From contig CM057831.1 of assembly GCA_030068075.1 (NCBI GenBank), positions 13,497,370 to 13,561,369 of the forward strand: a stretch of DNA of 64,000 nt. Direction: 5' to 3'. Shown here in pieces: positions 35,941 to 47,587 of this stretch (position 1 is the first letter of the stretch; each line of letters begins with the position of its first letter). The translations under genes and the position numbers were made by a program. Source of the stretch: Paguma larvata. Its lineage: Eukaryota > Chordata > Mammalia > Carnivora > Viverridae. The notes under the pieces are model-generated. The model saw nothing but the letters and a program-made list of their open reading frames with translations. It was not told where the DNA came from and did not search any database.

Positions 35941-35955
35941 CCCATATCCATTTTT

Positions 35956-36022
35956 AAAAAATTTTTTTAATGTTTATTTATTTTTCAAAGAGAGAGAGAC
36001 AGCATGAGCAGGGAGAACAGAG

Positions 36023-36069
<47 letters not shown>

Positions 36070-36194
36070 CTGAAGCAGGCTCCAGGCTCTGAGCTATCCA
36101 CACGGAGCCTGACACGGGGCTCGAACTTGTGAACCTTGAGATAACGACCTGAGCCAAAGTCAGATGCTTAACCGACTGAGCCACTCGGGCGCCC
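35956..36194 (-). mobile_element. Can-SINE, minus, with GATA microsatellite
   Basis: Perfect 15-bp duplication cccatatccattttt (35941-35955, 36195-36209). An (AGAT)n(GA)n expansion of about 45 bp lies within the GA-rich body. A good candidate for a length-variable marker. Confidence 0.95.
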
Positions 36195-36209
36195 CCCATA
36201 TCCATTTTT

Positions 36210-37339
36210 CAAGGCTCAGAAAGCCTGAAAAACGTGGATCAGCCTGCATGAGCAAAGACATCATATGTTAGTCACAACAAAGAGGAAAGTAGATAAAGAA
36301 CAAAAGGAAGGAGATTTTCAAGTCCAAGAAAGAAGAGAGAGAGAGGAGAGGAAATTGTTTCGGGTAGATGATATGCGATTCGGTCTTAATTTATAAAGGT
36401 GACTGAGTGACAAGACGGAGAGGTTAACGCCACCGAAAGACGTTTGTTACTTATGACTCCCGAGAGAAGGGGATCACGCCATGCCACACAGGGCCACGCG
36501 GAGAAGCACCAGGGTTGGTCAGGAGACGGAAGCAGGAGTGTGGGGGAAAATAGAGGCCACAGTCTTTATTGGGATTTCTGCGGTAAGGATACGATAGGAC
36601 AGGTAAATAGCTGAGGACTGACTCATTTGAATGATTCCAGTGAGCCTTGGGGCATAGGGACTGTCGCTGGTTGTCTAGTACCTGGCCCTGAGTTGACTTA
36701 GGGAAAGGGAAATATTGGTTTGGTGTGTGAATCAGGTAAGGAGGTGGTTGGGAATAGGGCCTCGGGATTGGTTGGGGGTTTTGTAATATGGTTTTTAGGT
36801 GTCTACCGAAGCTGGATCACAGGGAAGATGCAAATGATTTTGGCTATTAGTTTGGCCCTATAGTTGATGGAGGCCAACTAGACAAACGTAGAATCTAAGA
36901 AGACGCAGAACAAGGCAATCTTCTGCATCCTTATATATTCGTGGTACCTAATCCATGGCCGCAAATGTGGTAGAAGATCAATAAAGACTGGTTGGTTGGT
37001 TGGTTGATTGGTTGGACGGATGGTTGTATGAGACTTTTTGGCCGACGAGACACCTTGAGAGAGAAAAATGGCACCTTCCTTTTCTCCCCAAAGGACACCC
37101 TTCTGTAGCAGAATTTGCCAACTGCAAGGTTGTATCTCACATTGCTGGGATGAAGTGGCTTGGGTAAGAGATACGTCGGTATCTTTCTGGGGTAGGCGAT
37201 TTTTGCTAGTAGCGACATATGCATTCCTGTCTTTATATTCCCGATCTGCTTTTTTATCCTTCACCATACACTCGCCAGGGATAAAACGTTCCCTCATTTA
37301 CTAAGAACAAGGCATGCAAAGAAGAATCTTCGGTGGGTC
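36210..37339. other. Unassigned sequence with a TTGG repeat
   Basis: A (TTGG)n-like microsatellite is at 36989-37026. The 36540-36830 part, with tttattggga and repeated attggttgggg, might be an old LTR on the minus strand, but no family is assigned. Confidence 0.4.
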
Positions 37340-37915
37340 CTCAGTAAGCTTAGAACAGCTCCAGTGGCTCCTGGTCTTACTCAGTCAAACCCAGCTTTCC
37401 CACGCTTATCCCGTAAGGCATTTAAGAACTGGCCCTCTCCCTCTCTGATCTCTACTCCCACCAGATTACCCCTCCGTTACTGTGCCCCCCACGTAAGCCA
37501 AATGCAGCTCCCGGAACACAACAAGCAGGGCCTTGGCACTTACTCTTGCTTTACCTGAAAGGCCACAAGACATCCACGTAGCTTTCTTGCTCACCTCCTT
37601 CAGCTTTCCAATTACATGTCACCTTATTAGAGGAGGCTTCGACTACCAGCTATAAAATACCAAACCATTCCCCTTTCGCACACACACTTCGTTTTTTTAT
37701 CTTTTCTGATGCTTCCTGTTGTACACAGCGCTTATCACCACCTATACTACTTGGTATATTATATACTTATTTTTGGATACATACCCCTTCTCCCCCCAGT
37801 AGGCTGTAAATTCCATGGCAGCAAGAATTTTGGCAACGAAAACCTAGAAGAGGGTCTGGCACAGGGTAGGTGTCCAATATATATCTGGCGAATAAATGAA
37901 TGAATGGCCCAAATA
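37340..37915 (+). mobile_element. L2 LINE 3' end
   Basis: Shows caaacccagctttcccacgc, gtcaccttattagaggaggc, a cccagtaggctgtaaattccatggcagcaa block, gggtctggcacagggtaggt and gaataaatgaatgaatgg. This is the L2 3' terminus in sense orientation. Confidence 0.82.
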
Positions 37916-38274
37916 AAAGCGTACATTCCCTCTGGTTCTCTCTCTTGGATTTTTTTTTTTCCCCGTCTTCCTTCCTTTCCCAGACTTCCCACTGGAGAAG
38001 AGAAACGGGTCACCGAATGACACATAAATTTGTTCTGTGAGAAAAATCTCCCCCACCCTCACTATTTCTCCTCCTGTTAGCCCTCACCTGGGGAAACGGC
38101 ACCACCATCCTGAAACTGGGAGCCATGGGTCCACTCTTCTCCCGGTCCCCCCACACGGGGTGCATCAGCAAGTCCTACAGTGTCAACCTGCAGAACACAG
38201 GCTGTTCAGACTAAGCCACTGTCCTCTTTCACTTAACCTCCCAACCTGGCTCTCCAAGTCCTGACCCACCTCCA

Positions 38275-38940
38275 TGCCCACCCGCACGCCCACCCCCACC
38301 CAGTTTGCCCACAGTAACCAGAGAAGGCTTTCAAAAATTATCTAAGATCAGAACGTCTCCTCGAATTTTCTATGGTAGGCCTCCCAATTCTGTGTGCTCT
38401 GGCCCCGCTCACCTTGTCAACTCATCCTTTGTCACCCCTCTCCCCCTTTGCTCGCTTCGCTCCCACGCTGCTGGGTTCATGCAACCTTGGAAGAGCGCAA
38501 GTTGATTCTTTCCCGAACCTTCCCACTTGCTTCTTCCCACTCTTCTTTGAATGCCTGGTCCACAAAGACCATTCTTTAATTTTTTTTTTTAACATTTATT
38601 TATTGTTGAGAAACAGAAACAGAGTATGAGCAGGGGAGGGGCGGAGAGAGAGAGGGAGACACAGAATCCGAAGCAGGCTCCAGGCCCTGAGCCGTCACCA
38701 CAGAGCTCAAGCCCATGAGCCACGAGATCGTGACCTGAGCTGAAGTTGATCACTTCACTGACTGAGCCACCCAGGCGCCCCGACAAAGACCATTCTTTAG
38801 ATGTCAGGCCAAATGTCACCTTCCTAGAGAGGCATTCCACAGACCTGGTAGGTCTCCTCATGCTGTTTTCTATGACACCGTCTTGTTACTTCCAGTACTT
38901 TACAATGACTCATTATTTAATTTAATAGTCCATGGGACCA
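38275..38940 (+). mobile_element. L2 LINE fragment split by a SINE
   Basis: L2 text on both sides of the SINE: ttcccaccagtttg-like lead, ggcctcccaattctgtgtgc ... ttgaatgcctggtc, then gtcaggccaaatgtcacctt, tagagaggcattccacagac and cgtcttgttacttccagtac. It lacks the L2 3' terminus found in the copy 0.9 kb upstream. Confidence 0.72.
38579..38782 (-). mobile_element. Can-SINE, minus, inside L2
   Basis: Perfect 17-bp duplication acaaagaccattcttta (38562-38578, 38783-38799). Near-consensus head gagccacccaggcgcccc. One of the youngest-looking copies in the window. Confidence 0.96.
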
Positions 38941-39364
38941 TCCTTGCAGCCGGGCCCTGGGAATAGCTCTCTGGATAAGGGTAACATTTTAGAGACTGTA
39001 TCAGGCCAGAGACCTTGCACCTTTTTCTCCCTTGGTGCCCTTTCTTTACGTCTCCATCCAGCAATGCGTGTTCCTTTACTGTCTTCCTGAAATCAAATTC
39101 TGCCCTTCTGAAAGTAGCCAGTGTCAATGACGTATGTGTTAGCATGAGTGGACAAACTCTGGCAAATTGCTAGTGTCTGCCTAGAGTCCTGCGTTGAGAA
39201 TTCTGAGGTGTCCCACAGACTAAGTGAGACCTTCTACCTTGACCAGTTCACGGTGTTAAGCCCAGGGAAAGGAAGAAGCAGAGACGGGATATGTGGCCGT
39301 GAATTTATCACATATGTAAGTTTATTGTTACTTGCTCCAAGATCATTTGCAATTTTTATTCTTT

Positions 39365-39585
39365 CTTGCTTGCTTGCTTTCTTGAGAGAGAGAGGGTACA
39401 AATGAGTGAGGGGCAGAGAGAGAGAGGAAGAGAGAGAATCCCCTAAGGGGCAGAGAGAGAGAGAGAATCGGGGCTCACACAAAGTGGGGCTTGTGCTCAC
39501 TCGAAACAGGGCTTGAGCTCACAAATCATGAGATCATGACTTGAGCCAAAGTCAGATGCTTAATCGACTGAGCCACCCAGGTGCC
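39365..39585 (-). mobile_element. Can-SINE, minus, internally duplicated
   Basis: Head gagccacccaggtgcccc. The GA-rich body holds two copies of ggggcagagagagag, and a cggggctcacacaaagtggggct-type segment repeats as well. Tail side is (CTTG)n-modified. Confidence 0.9.
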
Positions 39586-39660
39586 CCTTTATTCTTATTT
39601 TTAATTTGCCAGAAAGGATTCGGCCTTCTAGAAAAGCATTTCAAGTATCAACAACAAGTG

Positions 39661-39740
39661 AGGCATAGACTATAGTCTATAGTCTATTTCATAGACTCGG
39701 AGACATAGACTATAGTCTATAGTCTATTTCATAGACTCAG
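39661..39740. repeat. Two 40-bp direct repeats, each with a perfect palindrome
   Basis: Units 39661-39700 and 39701-39740 differ at only two positions (agg/aga and cgg/cag). Each contains the perfect 14-bp palindrome tagactatagtcta (39666-39679, 39706-39719) followed by tagtctat, so each can fold into a hairpin. Confidence 0.95.
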
Positions 39741-41397
39741 TACCTTCTTCAATCATATCACGAAGGAAACAAATACTTCTTAAAGGACCCTCCAGCATCC
39801 TTAAACGTTTTTGAATACAAAACTTATTTAATTATCACAGAAACCCTCGAGAATTCATTATCACTTTTTCATGTAACAAAATTAAGCTTTTACACATTGA
39901 TCTCCCCTCCCCCGCCCTCCAATACAGCTAGCAGATAACCGAGCTGGAATCTCCCCTGGGCTCTGGCATTTTGCAGAGCCCAGGATCTTTCGCTACACTT
40001 GTACACAAGTTCCTCCATTGTGTTTCCTTAGAGCAGTCCTTGGATAAGGGGAATGGGAAAGGATGGTTATACAGACACAGAAGAGAAAGCCCTGCCCATG
40101 AACTGTCACGCACTTGGAGAAGTAGAACCTATCTATACTCACAACCCAAGACTCTTGAAACTTCAAATCCATATGCGAACAAGAGAAGGTGAACCTAAGT
40201 GGAACTCTGCCTACAGTGAATACTTATATGATGAAAAAATATGTAATGAGATCTGGCAGTGGTGAATCAAGGAAGACTTCCTGGAGGGAATAATTTGCAT
40301 GAGGGTCTGAAAGAGTATTGATAAAGGAGGGCAGGGATTCTGGGAATAGGAAAATGAGAATCTCATGTCTAAGATCGTTGGTCGTAGCTTTGCAGGCGGA
40401 CCCTACTCAAGAAGGTGTTTGAGTGGGAGAAGCTGTGCAAAGAAATCACCATGTATTTCTCTGGAAAACTCTATTATGTTCTGTTTAAATGGCTGAAAGG
40501 TCAGGGTGCCTACAAAAGTTATTTTTAAAAACCGATCGTTAAATTGAAACTATCTAGTGAAAGAATTATAAAAGCCAGCTGTCAGAAAAGCCCCCTCGCT
40601 AAAAAATAAGAAGGAGACATCATGGCGGTGTCACAGAGGAGTGACGAATAGACGCTGGGGAGGACTTCTCCCGGTGTCTTTTTGAGTCTACCCCAAAGGA
40701 AAGAAAAAGCAGATTGGGGAACTGAGAGAGTATGAAAAGATAAACATGACTGCTGTTCGTGACCTATTTTGTGCCAAGACCTTTTCTTTTTCTGTCTCAC
40801 AGGTGTGCCTCTAGCCACTCTATGTGGAGGGAGGAGGATGAATTGGGGAGGTAGTGCAACGGAATGACCCTTTCATTGTTTTATATCTAGATCGTCACCG
40901 CTAGGTAGATTATCGCCAGCCACCTTGGTCCGCCAGGAAGTACAAAGAGCTCTGAGAGTGATCGGGCGGGTGGGATGACCTCCGACCTGCCCTCAAGGTC
41001 ATCAAACCCACAGTGCTTCTCTTCCCAAAATGAATCTAGACTGAGCTCCGTGGGTGTTCAAACAGCTTTGCCTCGGAGAGTTTAGAAAAATGTTCTGGCC
41101 ACATGGAGTTGGAGACTGTTGCGGATAGCTGTTCTCCAAGCCTTCCTTCTGAGAAAGGCTTTTTCCACACCATGGGACACATCCCTCTAACTAAACAATC
41201 CTGGATACAGACAGGTGGGCATGTGACCTCCCCACGGTCCTCTTCAGAAACAGATAGGGACTGAATGGTATGGTAGGGAGAGAAGGTTCTCTCTTTACTC
41301 TTTACCTCTAAGGATGACATAAACCAGGAATAATTAGTGATCACCTTGTTGTCACCTGGAGAAAAATCTGTCTGGAGCCAACAGAACTAAGTTGCTT
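39741..41397. other. Unassigned intergenic sequence
   Basis: No gene or repeat family was recognised with confidence. The text at 40265-40350 (ggaagacttcctggagggaa ... gagggtctgaaag) resembles a common old mammalian repeat that I cannot name. Confidence 0.45.
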
Positions 41398-41405
41398 AGA
41401 GGTGG

Positions 41406-41541
41406 TGGGGGTGCCTGGGTGGCTCACCCTGTTAAGCATCCAACTTCGGCTCAGGTCATGATCTCACAGTTCATGGGTTCAAGCCCTGCACTGGGCTTTG
41501 TGCTGACAGCTCAGAGCCTGGAGCCTACTTTGGATTCTGTG

Positions 41542-41582
<41 letters not shown>

Positions 41583-41659
41583 CTTCCCAACTTGTGCTCT
41601 GTGTCTCTCTTAAAAATAAAGAGACACTAAACAAAATTTAAAAAAAAACAAAAGAACCA
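41406..41659 (+). mobile_element. Can-SINE with expanded CT tract
   Basis: Head gggtgcctgggtggctcacc and a CT run at about 41548-41579. Agaggtgg duplications (41398-41405, 41660-41667) mark both ends. Confidence 0.93.
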
Positions 41660-41879
41660 AGAGGTGGCGAAAACCATAGTCCTTAGGTTGTCATTTGAAA
41701 CCTGGATCCGGCTGGGTTCGAACTCGGGTCACCTCGTGGCCTTTTTGCTTAGAGAAACGTAATACTGTGATTTATTATAGGAAACATACACTTGGTGTTC
41801 CTCCACATTTCTGGCAGACATTGCTCCTAAAAGCCTTGGAATTTCATGAGCAATACAAGAGGTAAAGGTGTACTTTGTA

Positions 41880-42440
41880 TTCCAAACAAGCTCCTTTAAG
41901 CCATACCTGAGTTTATGTGAATGAGATGATTTTGGAAAGCCCCTAAGGATTTGGGCTGGTCTCCAGGAGAAGAAACCATGGTCATTAGGGGGTTGGAACC
42001 TTCAGCCCCCACCCCCCCTGACCTCTGGAGAAGAGAGAGGGGTTGGAGGTTGAATCACCACCAACTGATGCTTTGATCCAGTGTGCCTCTGTAATAAGAC
42101 CTCCATAAAAACCCGAAAGGATGGGGTTTGGAGAGCTTCTGTGTTTGGTGAACAAGAACGCATCGCATCTATGTTCTGGGATCGTGGTGCCTCCCAAACT
42201 CCGTGGGGACAGAAGCTCCTGTGCTCAGAACCCTCCCTTCCAGACTTACCCTACGTTTCCCATCTGGTGGTTCATTTGCATCTTTCGATATCCTTTGACG
42301 AACCCAATAATCTAGCAAGGAAACTGTTCTCCTGAGTTCTGTGAGCTGTTCCAGGAAATGAAACAAACCGGAGGAGGAGTCATAGGAACAGCGCCCCACC
42401 CTCATCCCCCTGCCACCTGGATCTAGCCAGCCAATGGTGA
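41880..42440 (+). mobile_element. ERVL-like LTR (family copy 2 of 3), plus
   Basis: Reverse-oriented relative to the copies at 22.2 and 52.9 kb. Markers are gtaataagacctccataaaa, ggatggggtttggagagctt, ttggtgaacaagaac, caataatctagcaaggaaac and ctgagttctgtgagctgttc. The ccataaaaaccc segment may serve as the TATA region. There is no internal viral sequence. Confidence 0.68.
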
Positions 42441-42551
42441 AAAGATCCCTAAGATCTCATTCAGGAGTGTGAGGAATGAAATATGCAAAAAAGTTGGCCT
42501 GGAATCACTTCTGATCCTAAGCAGACCTGATGCTTAGAAATCAGAACTTCA

Positions 42552-42795
42552 GGGGCGCCCAGGTGGTTGAGTTGGTTAAGCATCCGTCTCCTGATTTCAG
42601 CTCAGGTCGTGATCTCACTGTTCATGAGTTCCAGCCCTGCATCTGGCTCTGACAATGTAGACCCTGCCTGGGATTCTCTCTGTCTCTCTCCCTCTCTCTC
42701 TGTCCCTCCCCTGCTTGTGTGTGTGCACGCACACTCTCTTGCTCTCAAAATAAATAAATAAACTTAGACCCAAAAATAAATAAATAAATAAATCA
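42552..42795 (+). mobile_element. Can-SINE
   Basis: Head ggggcgcccaggtggttgag, and a (AAAT)n tail interrupted by cttagaccc. The target duplication is unclear. Confidence 0.92.
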
Positions 42796-42974
42796 TGTGC
42801 TCAGGAAGCTTTTTGACTCCAAGAGAAATTTCAGGATAAAGTTAGAAGGTTCTTTTCTAACTAAGCCCGGAGGGAAATCCAAAAGTAGTTTGAGAGGAGA
42901 CGGAGAATAATGAACAGGCAGAGAGAAAGGAATCAAATTACACCTAGGTGTTTAAAATATTATTTAAGTATTAA

Positions 42975-43080
42975 TTAACACTCATGTAACTTTTAGCTAT
43001 ATGCCAGGTACCCTTCTAAGCCCTTAAAAGATATTAGCTCATTTAACCTTTGTAACAACCCAATGAGATACATTATTTTC
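42975..43080 (-). mobile_element. MIR/L2-type remnant, minus, cut by a SINE
   Basis: Reads tatatgccaggtacccttctaagcccttaa, atattagctcatttaacctttgtaacaacc, caatgagatac. It is interrupted at 43081 by a Can-SINE, after which only a short piece continues. Confidence 0.65.
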
Positions 43081-43306
43081 CTTTTTTTTTTTTTAATTTT
43101 TTTAATGTTTATTTATTTTTGAGACAGAGAGAGACAGAGCACGATTGGGGGATGGGCAGAGAGAGAGGGAGACACAGAATCTGAAGCAGGCTCCAGGCTC
43201 TGAGCTGTCAGCACAGAGCCTGACGCGGGGCTCGAACTCACAGACCGCAAGATCATGACCTGAGCCAAAGTCGGACGCTCAACCGACTGAGCCACCCAGG
43301 CGCCCC
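43081..43306 (-). mobile_element. Can-SINE, minus, near consensus
   Basis: Perfect 15-bp duplication agatacattattttc (43066-43080, 43307-43321). Head gagccacccaggcgcccc and the body are close to consensus, which indicates a young insertion. Confidence 0.96.
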
Positions 43307-43376
43307 AGATACATTATTTTCAAGTATATCGTTATTTTAACAATATTTTACAAGTGGTAATAATATCTCCTATTTT

Positions 43377-43504
43377 GGGGGCTCCTGGATGGCTCAGTCA
43401 GTGAAGCGTCCGACTCTTGATTTTGACCCAGGTCATGATCTCGCGATTCACTGAGATCGAGCCCCATGTCAGGCTCTGTGCTGACAGCATGAAACCTGCT
43501 TGGG

Positions 43505-43552
<48 letters not shown>

Positions 43553-43610
43553 CCTCCTCTACTCATGGTCTCTTTCTCTCTCTCAAAACAAATAAATAAA
43601 CTTAAAAAAT
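43377..43610 (+). mobile_element. Can-SINE with long CT tract
   Basis: Head gggggctcctggatggctca. A (CT)n run of about 40 bp at 43510-43549. Imperfect atatctcctatttt / atatacctacatttt duplications. Confidence 0.93.
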
Positions 43611-43624
43611 ATATACCTACATTT

Positions 43625-43850
43625 TTAAGTGCTCACTGTACCCTTATTTTGTGTCCAATATTTCATTCAACCTTCACAACATAAGAAGTAGGTACAGTTA
43701 TTATGACTATGTTATGAATGAAAAAACGAACAGACAAGACTTAGAGAAGTGAGGTAGCTTTCCAAAGGCCTCACACCCAAGCGGTGTACACGCGAACCCC
43801 CATCTGCCCACCTTTAAAACCTGTGCTCTGTATCACTGCGCCGTAGCCTA
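43625..43850 (-). mobile_element. MIR SINE remnant, minus
   Basis: Reverse MIR order: attcaaccttcacaacataa, gtaggtacagttattatgac, gaagtgaggtagctttccaa, then ctgtgctctgtatcactgcg. Confidence 0.68.
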
Positions 43851-46340
43851 CTCATATTTAGTTACTCTTACTATCTTACTGTTTTAATATCGTTTAGTTT
43901 TATATTCTCACAGAGTTGAGTAAAAAAAAGCAGGTGTATCTAACACCTAAACATATTTAACAAGATTATTGCCCAATCCAACCATCCGTCTGAAGGCAGC
44001 TTATTTCAATTGGAGGCAAGGCACCCAAGATAAAATGAAGAGCTTTTGAAAGTTGTCTTTGCAACTATCCAAGCTAATAAAGGCAGAGGATAAAATCTTA
44101 GGCAGCCTATAAACTCACCTTAGGGACAGTTATTCTCATCTTCATTTCCATGCTGTCAGTTGACGGATGTTGATTGGACGTCAGGTTGATTGAATATCAC
44201 AAGTGTTCCGAGACGGCACACGAGATCAGATATTTGAAGGACAATTTGATAAGGCTGCGATTTACAAAGTGTGGGAAACCTGCAAGGAACAGGGCAGTGT
44301 TCTGCATTAATCATAGCGGGAAATGCTTAGACCTCCTCTCATCCTCTTGAAGGTACAAGAAGAAGCAGTTCCTGGAACCCGGGGCAGTGGGGGGGGGGGG
44401 GAGCTGTATTGAAAAGGGCTGCCCACCCACCCCGGGCCTTCATCAGAGCAACGTGGCTAACTCACACCCACCTGGAAAGTAGGACGCTGGGAGGAATAAT
44501 CTCCCTGAATGCCTTTCTTTGCTACACCGTGATCTCCTTTCGGTGCCTCAAAGCCGACCCAAAGCCAGAGGGTCCAGGATTCTGTTGAATCGGCCAGCAT
44601 GTGGAAGCACAGAACAGGGTGAGAAGGGGGTGGGGACTGTCTGAAAGGCAAATGGACAACATCCGAGAGGTTGAGAATGGCCCAAATCAGTGCGCGTGCC
44701 TCGATAAAACTGAATTTCCAACTCCACCCAAGTGTAGGTCCCTGAACCCGAAGTAATTGGTCTCTAGCCTCCTTCCAGTGGTTTCAGTCCAAAATGGCCT
44801 CCGACCCAAGTTGGACCGGCCTACAGCTTTGGTCTCCTTTGCTGCTCTTCCTTAATCAGCGGGCACAGCGACGTGCAGAGTGCTTAAGGTCCCCTCCCCC
44901 GCCCCACCAGCTCAATGCTAGCATGGCATTCAAATCCTGAACCAACCTCGAGGGTGGCCCCGTTTGTTGTTCAAGCCAAAGGCTTCCTTGGGAAGTTTCA
45001 GCATCCCATCTGCTCAGTAGCTATCTGCTCTGAGGTAAGCTTGGAAAGGTTACAAGTTTAAGCAACAGCCAGAAACTCCGGCTCCTGTTTCTAGACTTGT
45101 GCAAAGTCCATGCGGCTGTTGCACAGGCAACAGAAAGAGATGTTGGAACTGGCGTGATTGTTTAAGCTGTCAGGTAAGATGAAGTGTCAACATGCTGGCT
45201 CAGTTCAAGTTCCTTTCCTCATCCTTTCTAAAAGCCACTTGAGGCAGGTGTTGCGCACACACACGGCTCATCCTTTGCTTGTTTACTTGTGTGTGTTCTT
45301 ATCCCGCCCCCCTCGACAAGGATATACCACTCCGTTTTACTCAGCCTTGTGCTCTTGAGCTCACACTCTACGCGTTGGTTGTTCTTCTCTGCTCTCGTTT
45401 CTCTAAAAGCGTACTTGTTCGGAGTCTCATTTCTTACACCTGGTTGAGGAAAATGGGGCGATGAAAAGAAAAAAACTGACGAACCGTTGCTAAGTTAGTG
45501 ACATGGTTTGCAGCGTGTGCTCTGCTTGTTACTGGCTCCTGGAACGTAGCTTTAAAACCTCCCACTCACTAGCTCAGGGGTCTGAGTCATTGGGGGTTGC
45601 AACCCTGACGACGGAGGTCAGGCTCTTGAGCAAGCAGAACCCGTCTTCTGGGTTCTCACAGCACTGTTTTTGAAAGCCAGGATTTCTCTGTAATACAGTC
45701 ACGTGCACCACAGAGAAGGAAGAAGCAAGGATGGAGAAATGAGTTTCCAGCAAGTGCCCCGTCTGTTTGACATGGTTTCAGTTTATTTAGACGAAGTGAC
45801 CAAGTGGAGAAGAACTATTGCAAAACTTCAGGGTAATGTTGCCGTGGTGGTGCCTTGTATTTTCCCTGGCTAGACCGCAGTTTCATGTAACCCTATACTC
45901 TGTGGTCTGCTGCCCTTATACCTAAAGGAGAATGAATCCAATTCCCAATATCCTTGATACACGTCTTCTTTTTGACTCCTCATGCCCCTCCATCAGCCTC
46001 CTTTATATGGTTCTAGACCGCACTGTTAGGGAAACGTGGCAGACGCCAGGTGTCCCAGCCGTTTCTGCATCCTCCTTCTTCCACTGAAGTTATAACTGGA
46101 GCCTCGAGTTCATCCACTAAGGCTAACACAAGAGAAGAGGAGACTCAGATTAAATACAGAGATGAGCACCCTGGCTATAGACGTTAGAGACGCTGACCAG
46201 GTTACTGGGGAATGCTGTAAAAGCTTCTTTTCAGAAAATCTAAAAAAAGAAGGGGAGAGGAGATTGTCCGTTCGGATTGGTTGAGGTTCCTGGAACAAGA
46301 GACAGGGGAAAGGGACTCGGGCAATTCCTTGCCGGGCTAC
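43851..46340. other. Unassigned, repeat-poor block
   Basis: No transposable element was recognised in 2.5 kb, apart from a G-run at 44389-44401. Open frames at 45158-45464 are not supported by homology or splice context. Confidence 0.45.
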
Positions 46341-46344
46341 GGTT

Positions 46345-46560
46345 AGAGCCCAGTGATGAAGAGTATGGATTTCGGAGTCAAAAAGACCCAGAAATGAGAC
46401 CCGGTTCTCTGACTTACTGGCTGCAAAATCTTGGGCACGGCACTTAACCTCTCTGCAGAGAGTTATAACGAGAATTAAATAAGATTAATGGAAACACAGT
46501 ATTTAGTATAGAATCTGGCACCAGAGAACGTACTCCATAAATATTAGCTTCTGTATTTAG
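46345..46560 (+). mobile_element. MIR SINE, moderately preserved
   Basis: Sense order: gaagagtatggatttcggag, gttctctgacttactggctg, caaaatcttgggcacggcac, ttaacctctctgc, aattaaataagattaatgga, ctggcaccagagaacgtact and cataaatattag. Confidence 0.82.
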
Positions 46561-46759
46561 CCTAGAGGTTTCTTTTTGTTAATCCTTTCCTTTCAAACCC
46601 CCACGCCCAGCACCCGCGCAGACACCCTTCCTCACGCAACCGCGGAGCTTAGTCCCTTCCTCTCCAGCCCCAAAGCTGCAGGTCTCCAGTTTCACCCAAG
46701 TTCCATGGTCTCAGCTGCCTCGTATTAGTCAGCTGATATTGTAGCTTCTGACCCAATTA

Positions 46760-46982
46760 GTTTACTTTTTTTAAATAAAAAAATGTTTTATTATTTATTT
46801 TTCAGAGTGAGAGAGACAGAGCCACGAGCAGGGGAGGGACAGAGAGAGAGGGAGAGACAGAATCCCAACCGGGTTCCAGGCTCTGTGCTGACAGCTCAAC
46901 ATGGGGTTCGAACTCATGAAGTGTGAGATCATGACCTGAGCCGATGTCGTCCACTTTACCGACTAAGCCACGCAGGCATCCT
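46760..46982 (-). mobile_element. Can-SINE, minus
   Basis: Flanked by (a/g)cttctgac(c/t)(c/t)aatta-type 16-17 bp duplications (46743-46759, 46983-46999; few mismatches). Head degraded to gccacgcaggcatcc. Confidence 0.93.
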
Positions 46983-47010
46983 AACTTCTGACCTAATTTA
47001 AAGTAATGTA

Positions 47011-47587
47011 CAGTTTGTGGGTTTGAACAGTGCATGTCCTCTTAAACATGTTTAAAAATCTTTTTTTGTTAAAAAAAGTTTTGTTAAAAAAATTTTTTTA
47101 GTGTTTATTTTTCAAAAAGAGTGCTCACAAGCCGGGGAGGAGCAGAAGAGGGAGACAGAGGATCCAAGCGGGCTCCACGCTGACAGCAGAGACCCGACGC
47201 GGGGCTCGAACTCACAAACTGTGAGATCATGACCTGAGCCGAAGTCAGATGCTTAACCGACTGAGTCACCCAGGCACTGCTTTAAAAAATTTTTTTTTAA
47301 TGTTTATTTAAACATGGGTTTGTTTTTTTTAATACAGTGCAGTATTGTAAATGTATTTTCCTTATGATTATCTTAATAACGTTTTCTTTTCTCTAGCTTA
47401 GTTTACTGGAAGAACACAGCATAGAATACACATAACATAAAAGTATGTGTTAATTGACTGTGTTATCAGTCTTCTTTCCCGTCAGCTGTAGGCTATTGGT
47501 AGTTAAGTTTTGGCGGAGTTGAAAGTAATACATGGATTTTTTTTACTGCACAGGGTGTCAGCAGCCCTAACCGTTTGGTTGTTCATT
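47011..47587. mobile_element. Second Tigger2-like MITE, interrupted by a SINE
   Basis: Starts with cag after a TA (47009-47010). Once the 47051-47307 insertion is removed, it is collinear with the element at 610-954. Shared blocks include aatgtattttccttatgatt, cttaataacgttttcttttc, tgtaggctattggtagttaa and tttggcggagttgaaagtaa. The right terminal repeat is decayed. Confidence 0.82.
47051..47307 (-). mobile_element. Can-SINE, minus, inserted in the Tigger2-like MITE
   Basis: Duplication ttaaacatg on both sides (47042-47050, 47308-47316). After the head (cacccaggcactgc, ending about 47280), an extra SINE-tail-like tttaaaaaattttttttttaatgtttatt follows. This may be a remnant of a second copy or a tail rearrangement. 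Confidence 0.9.

Noticed and set aside
40053..40265. Possible processed pseudogene
   Set aside because: A short frame with an even amino-acid mix, but I recognise no parent gene and there is no poly-A tail or flanking duplication.
47281..47307. Independent SINE next to the one in the Tigger2-like MITE
   Set aside because: Only a tail-like AT stretch is present. It is inside the same target duplication, so I treat it as part of one insertion event.
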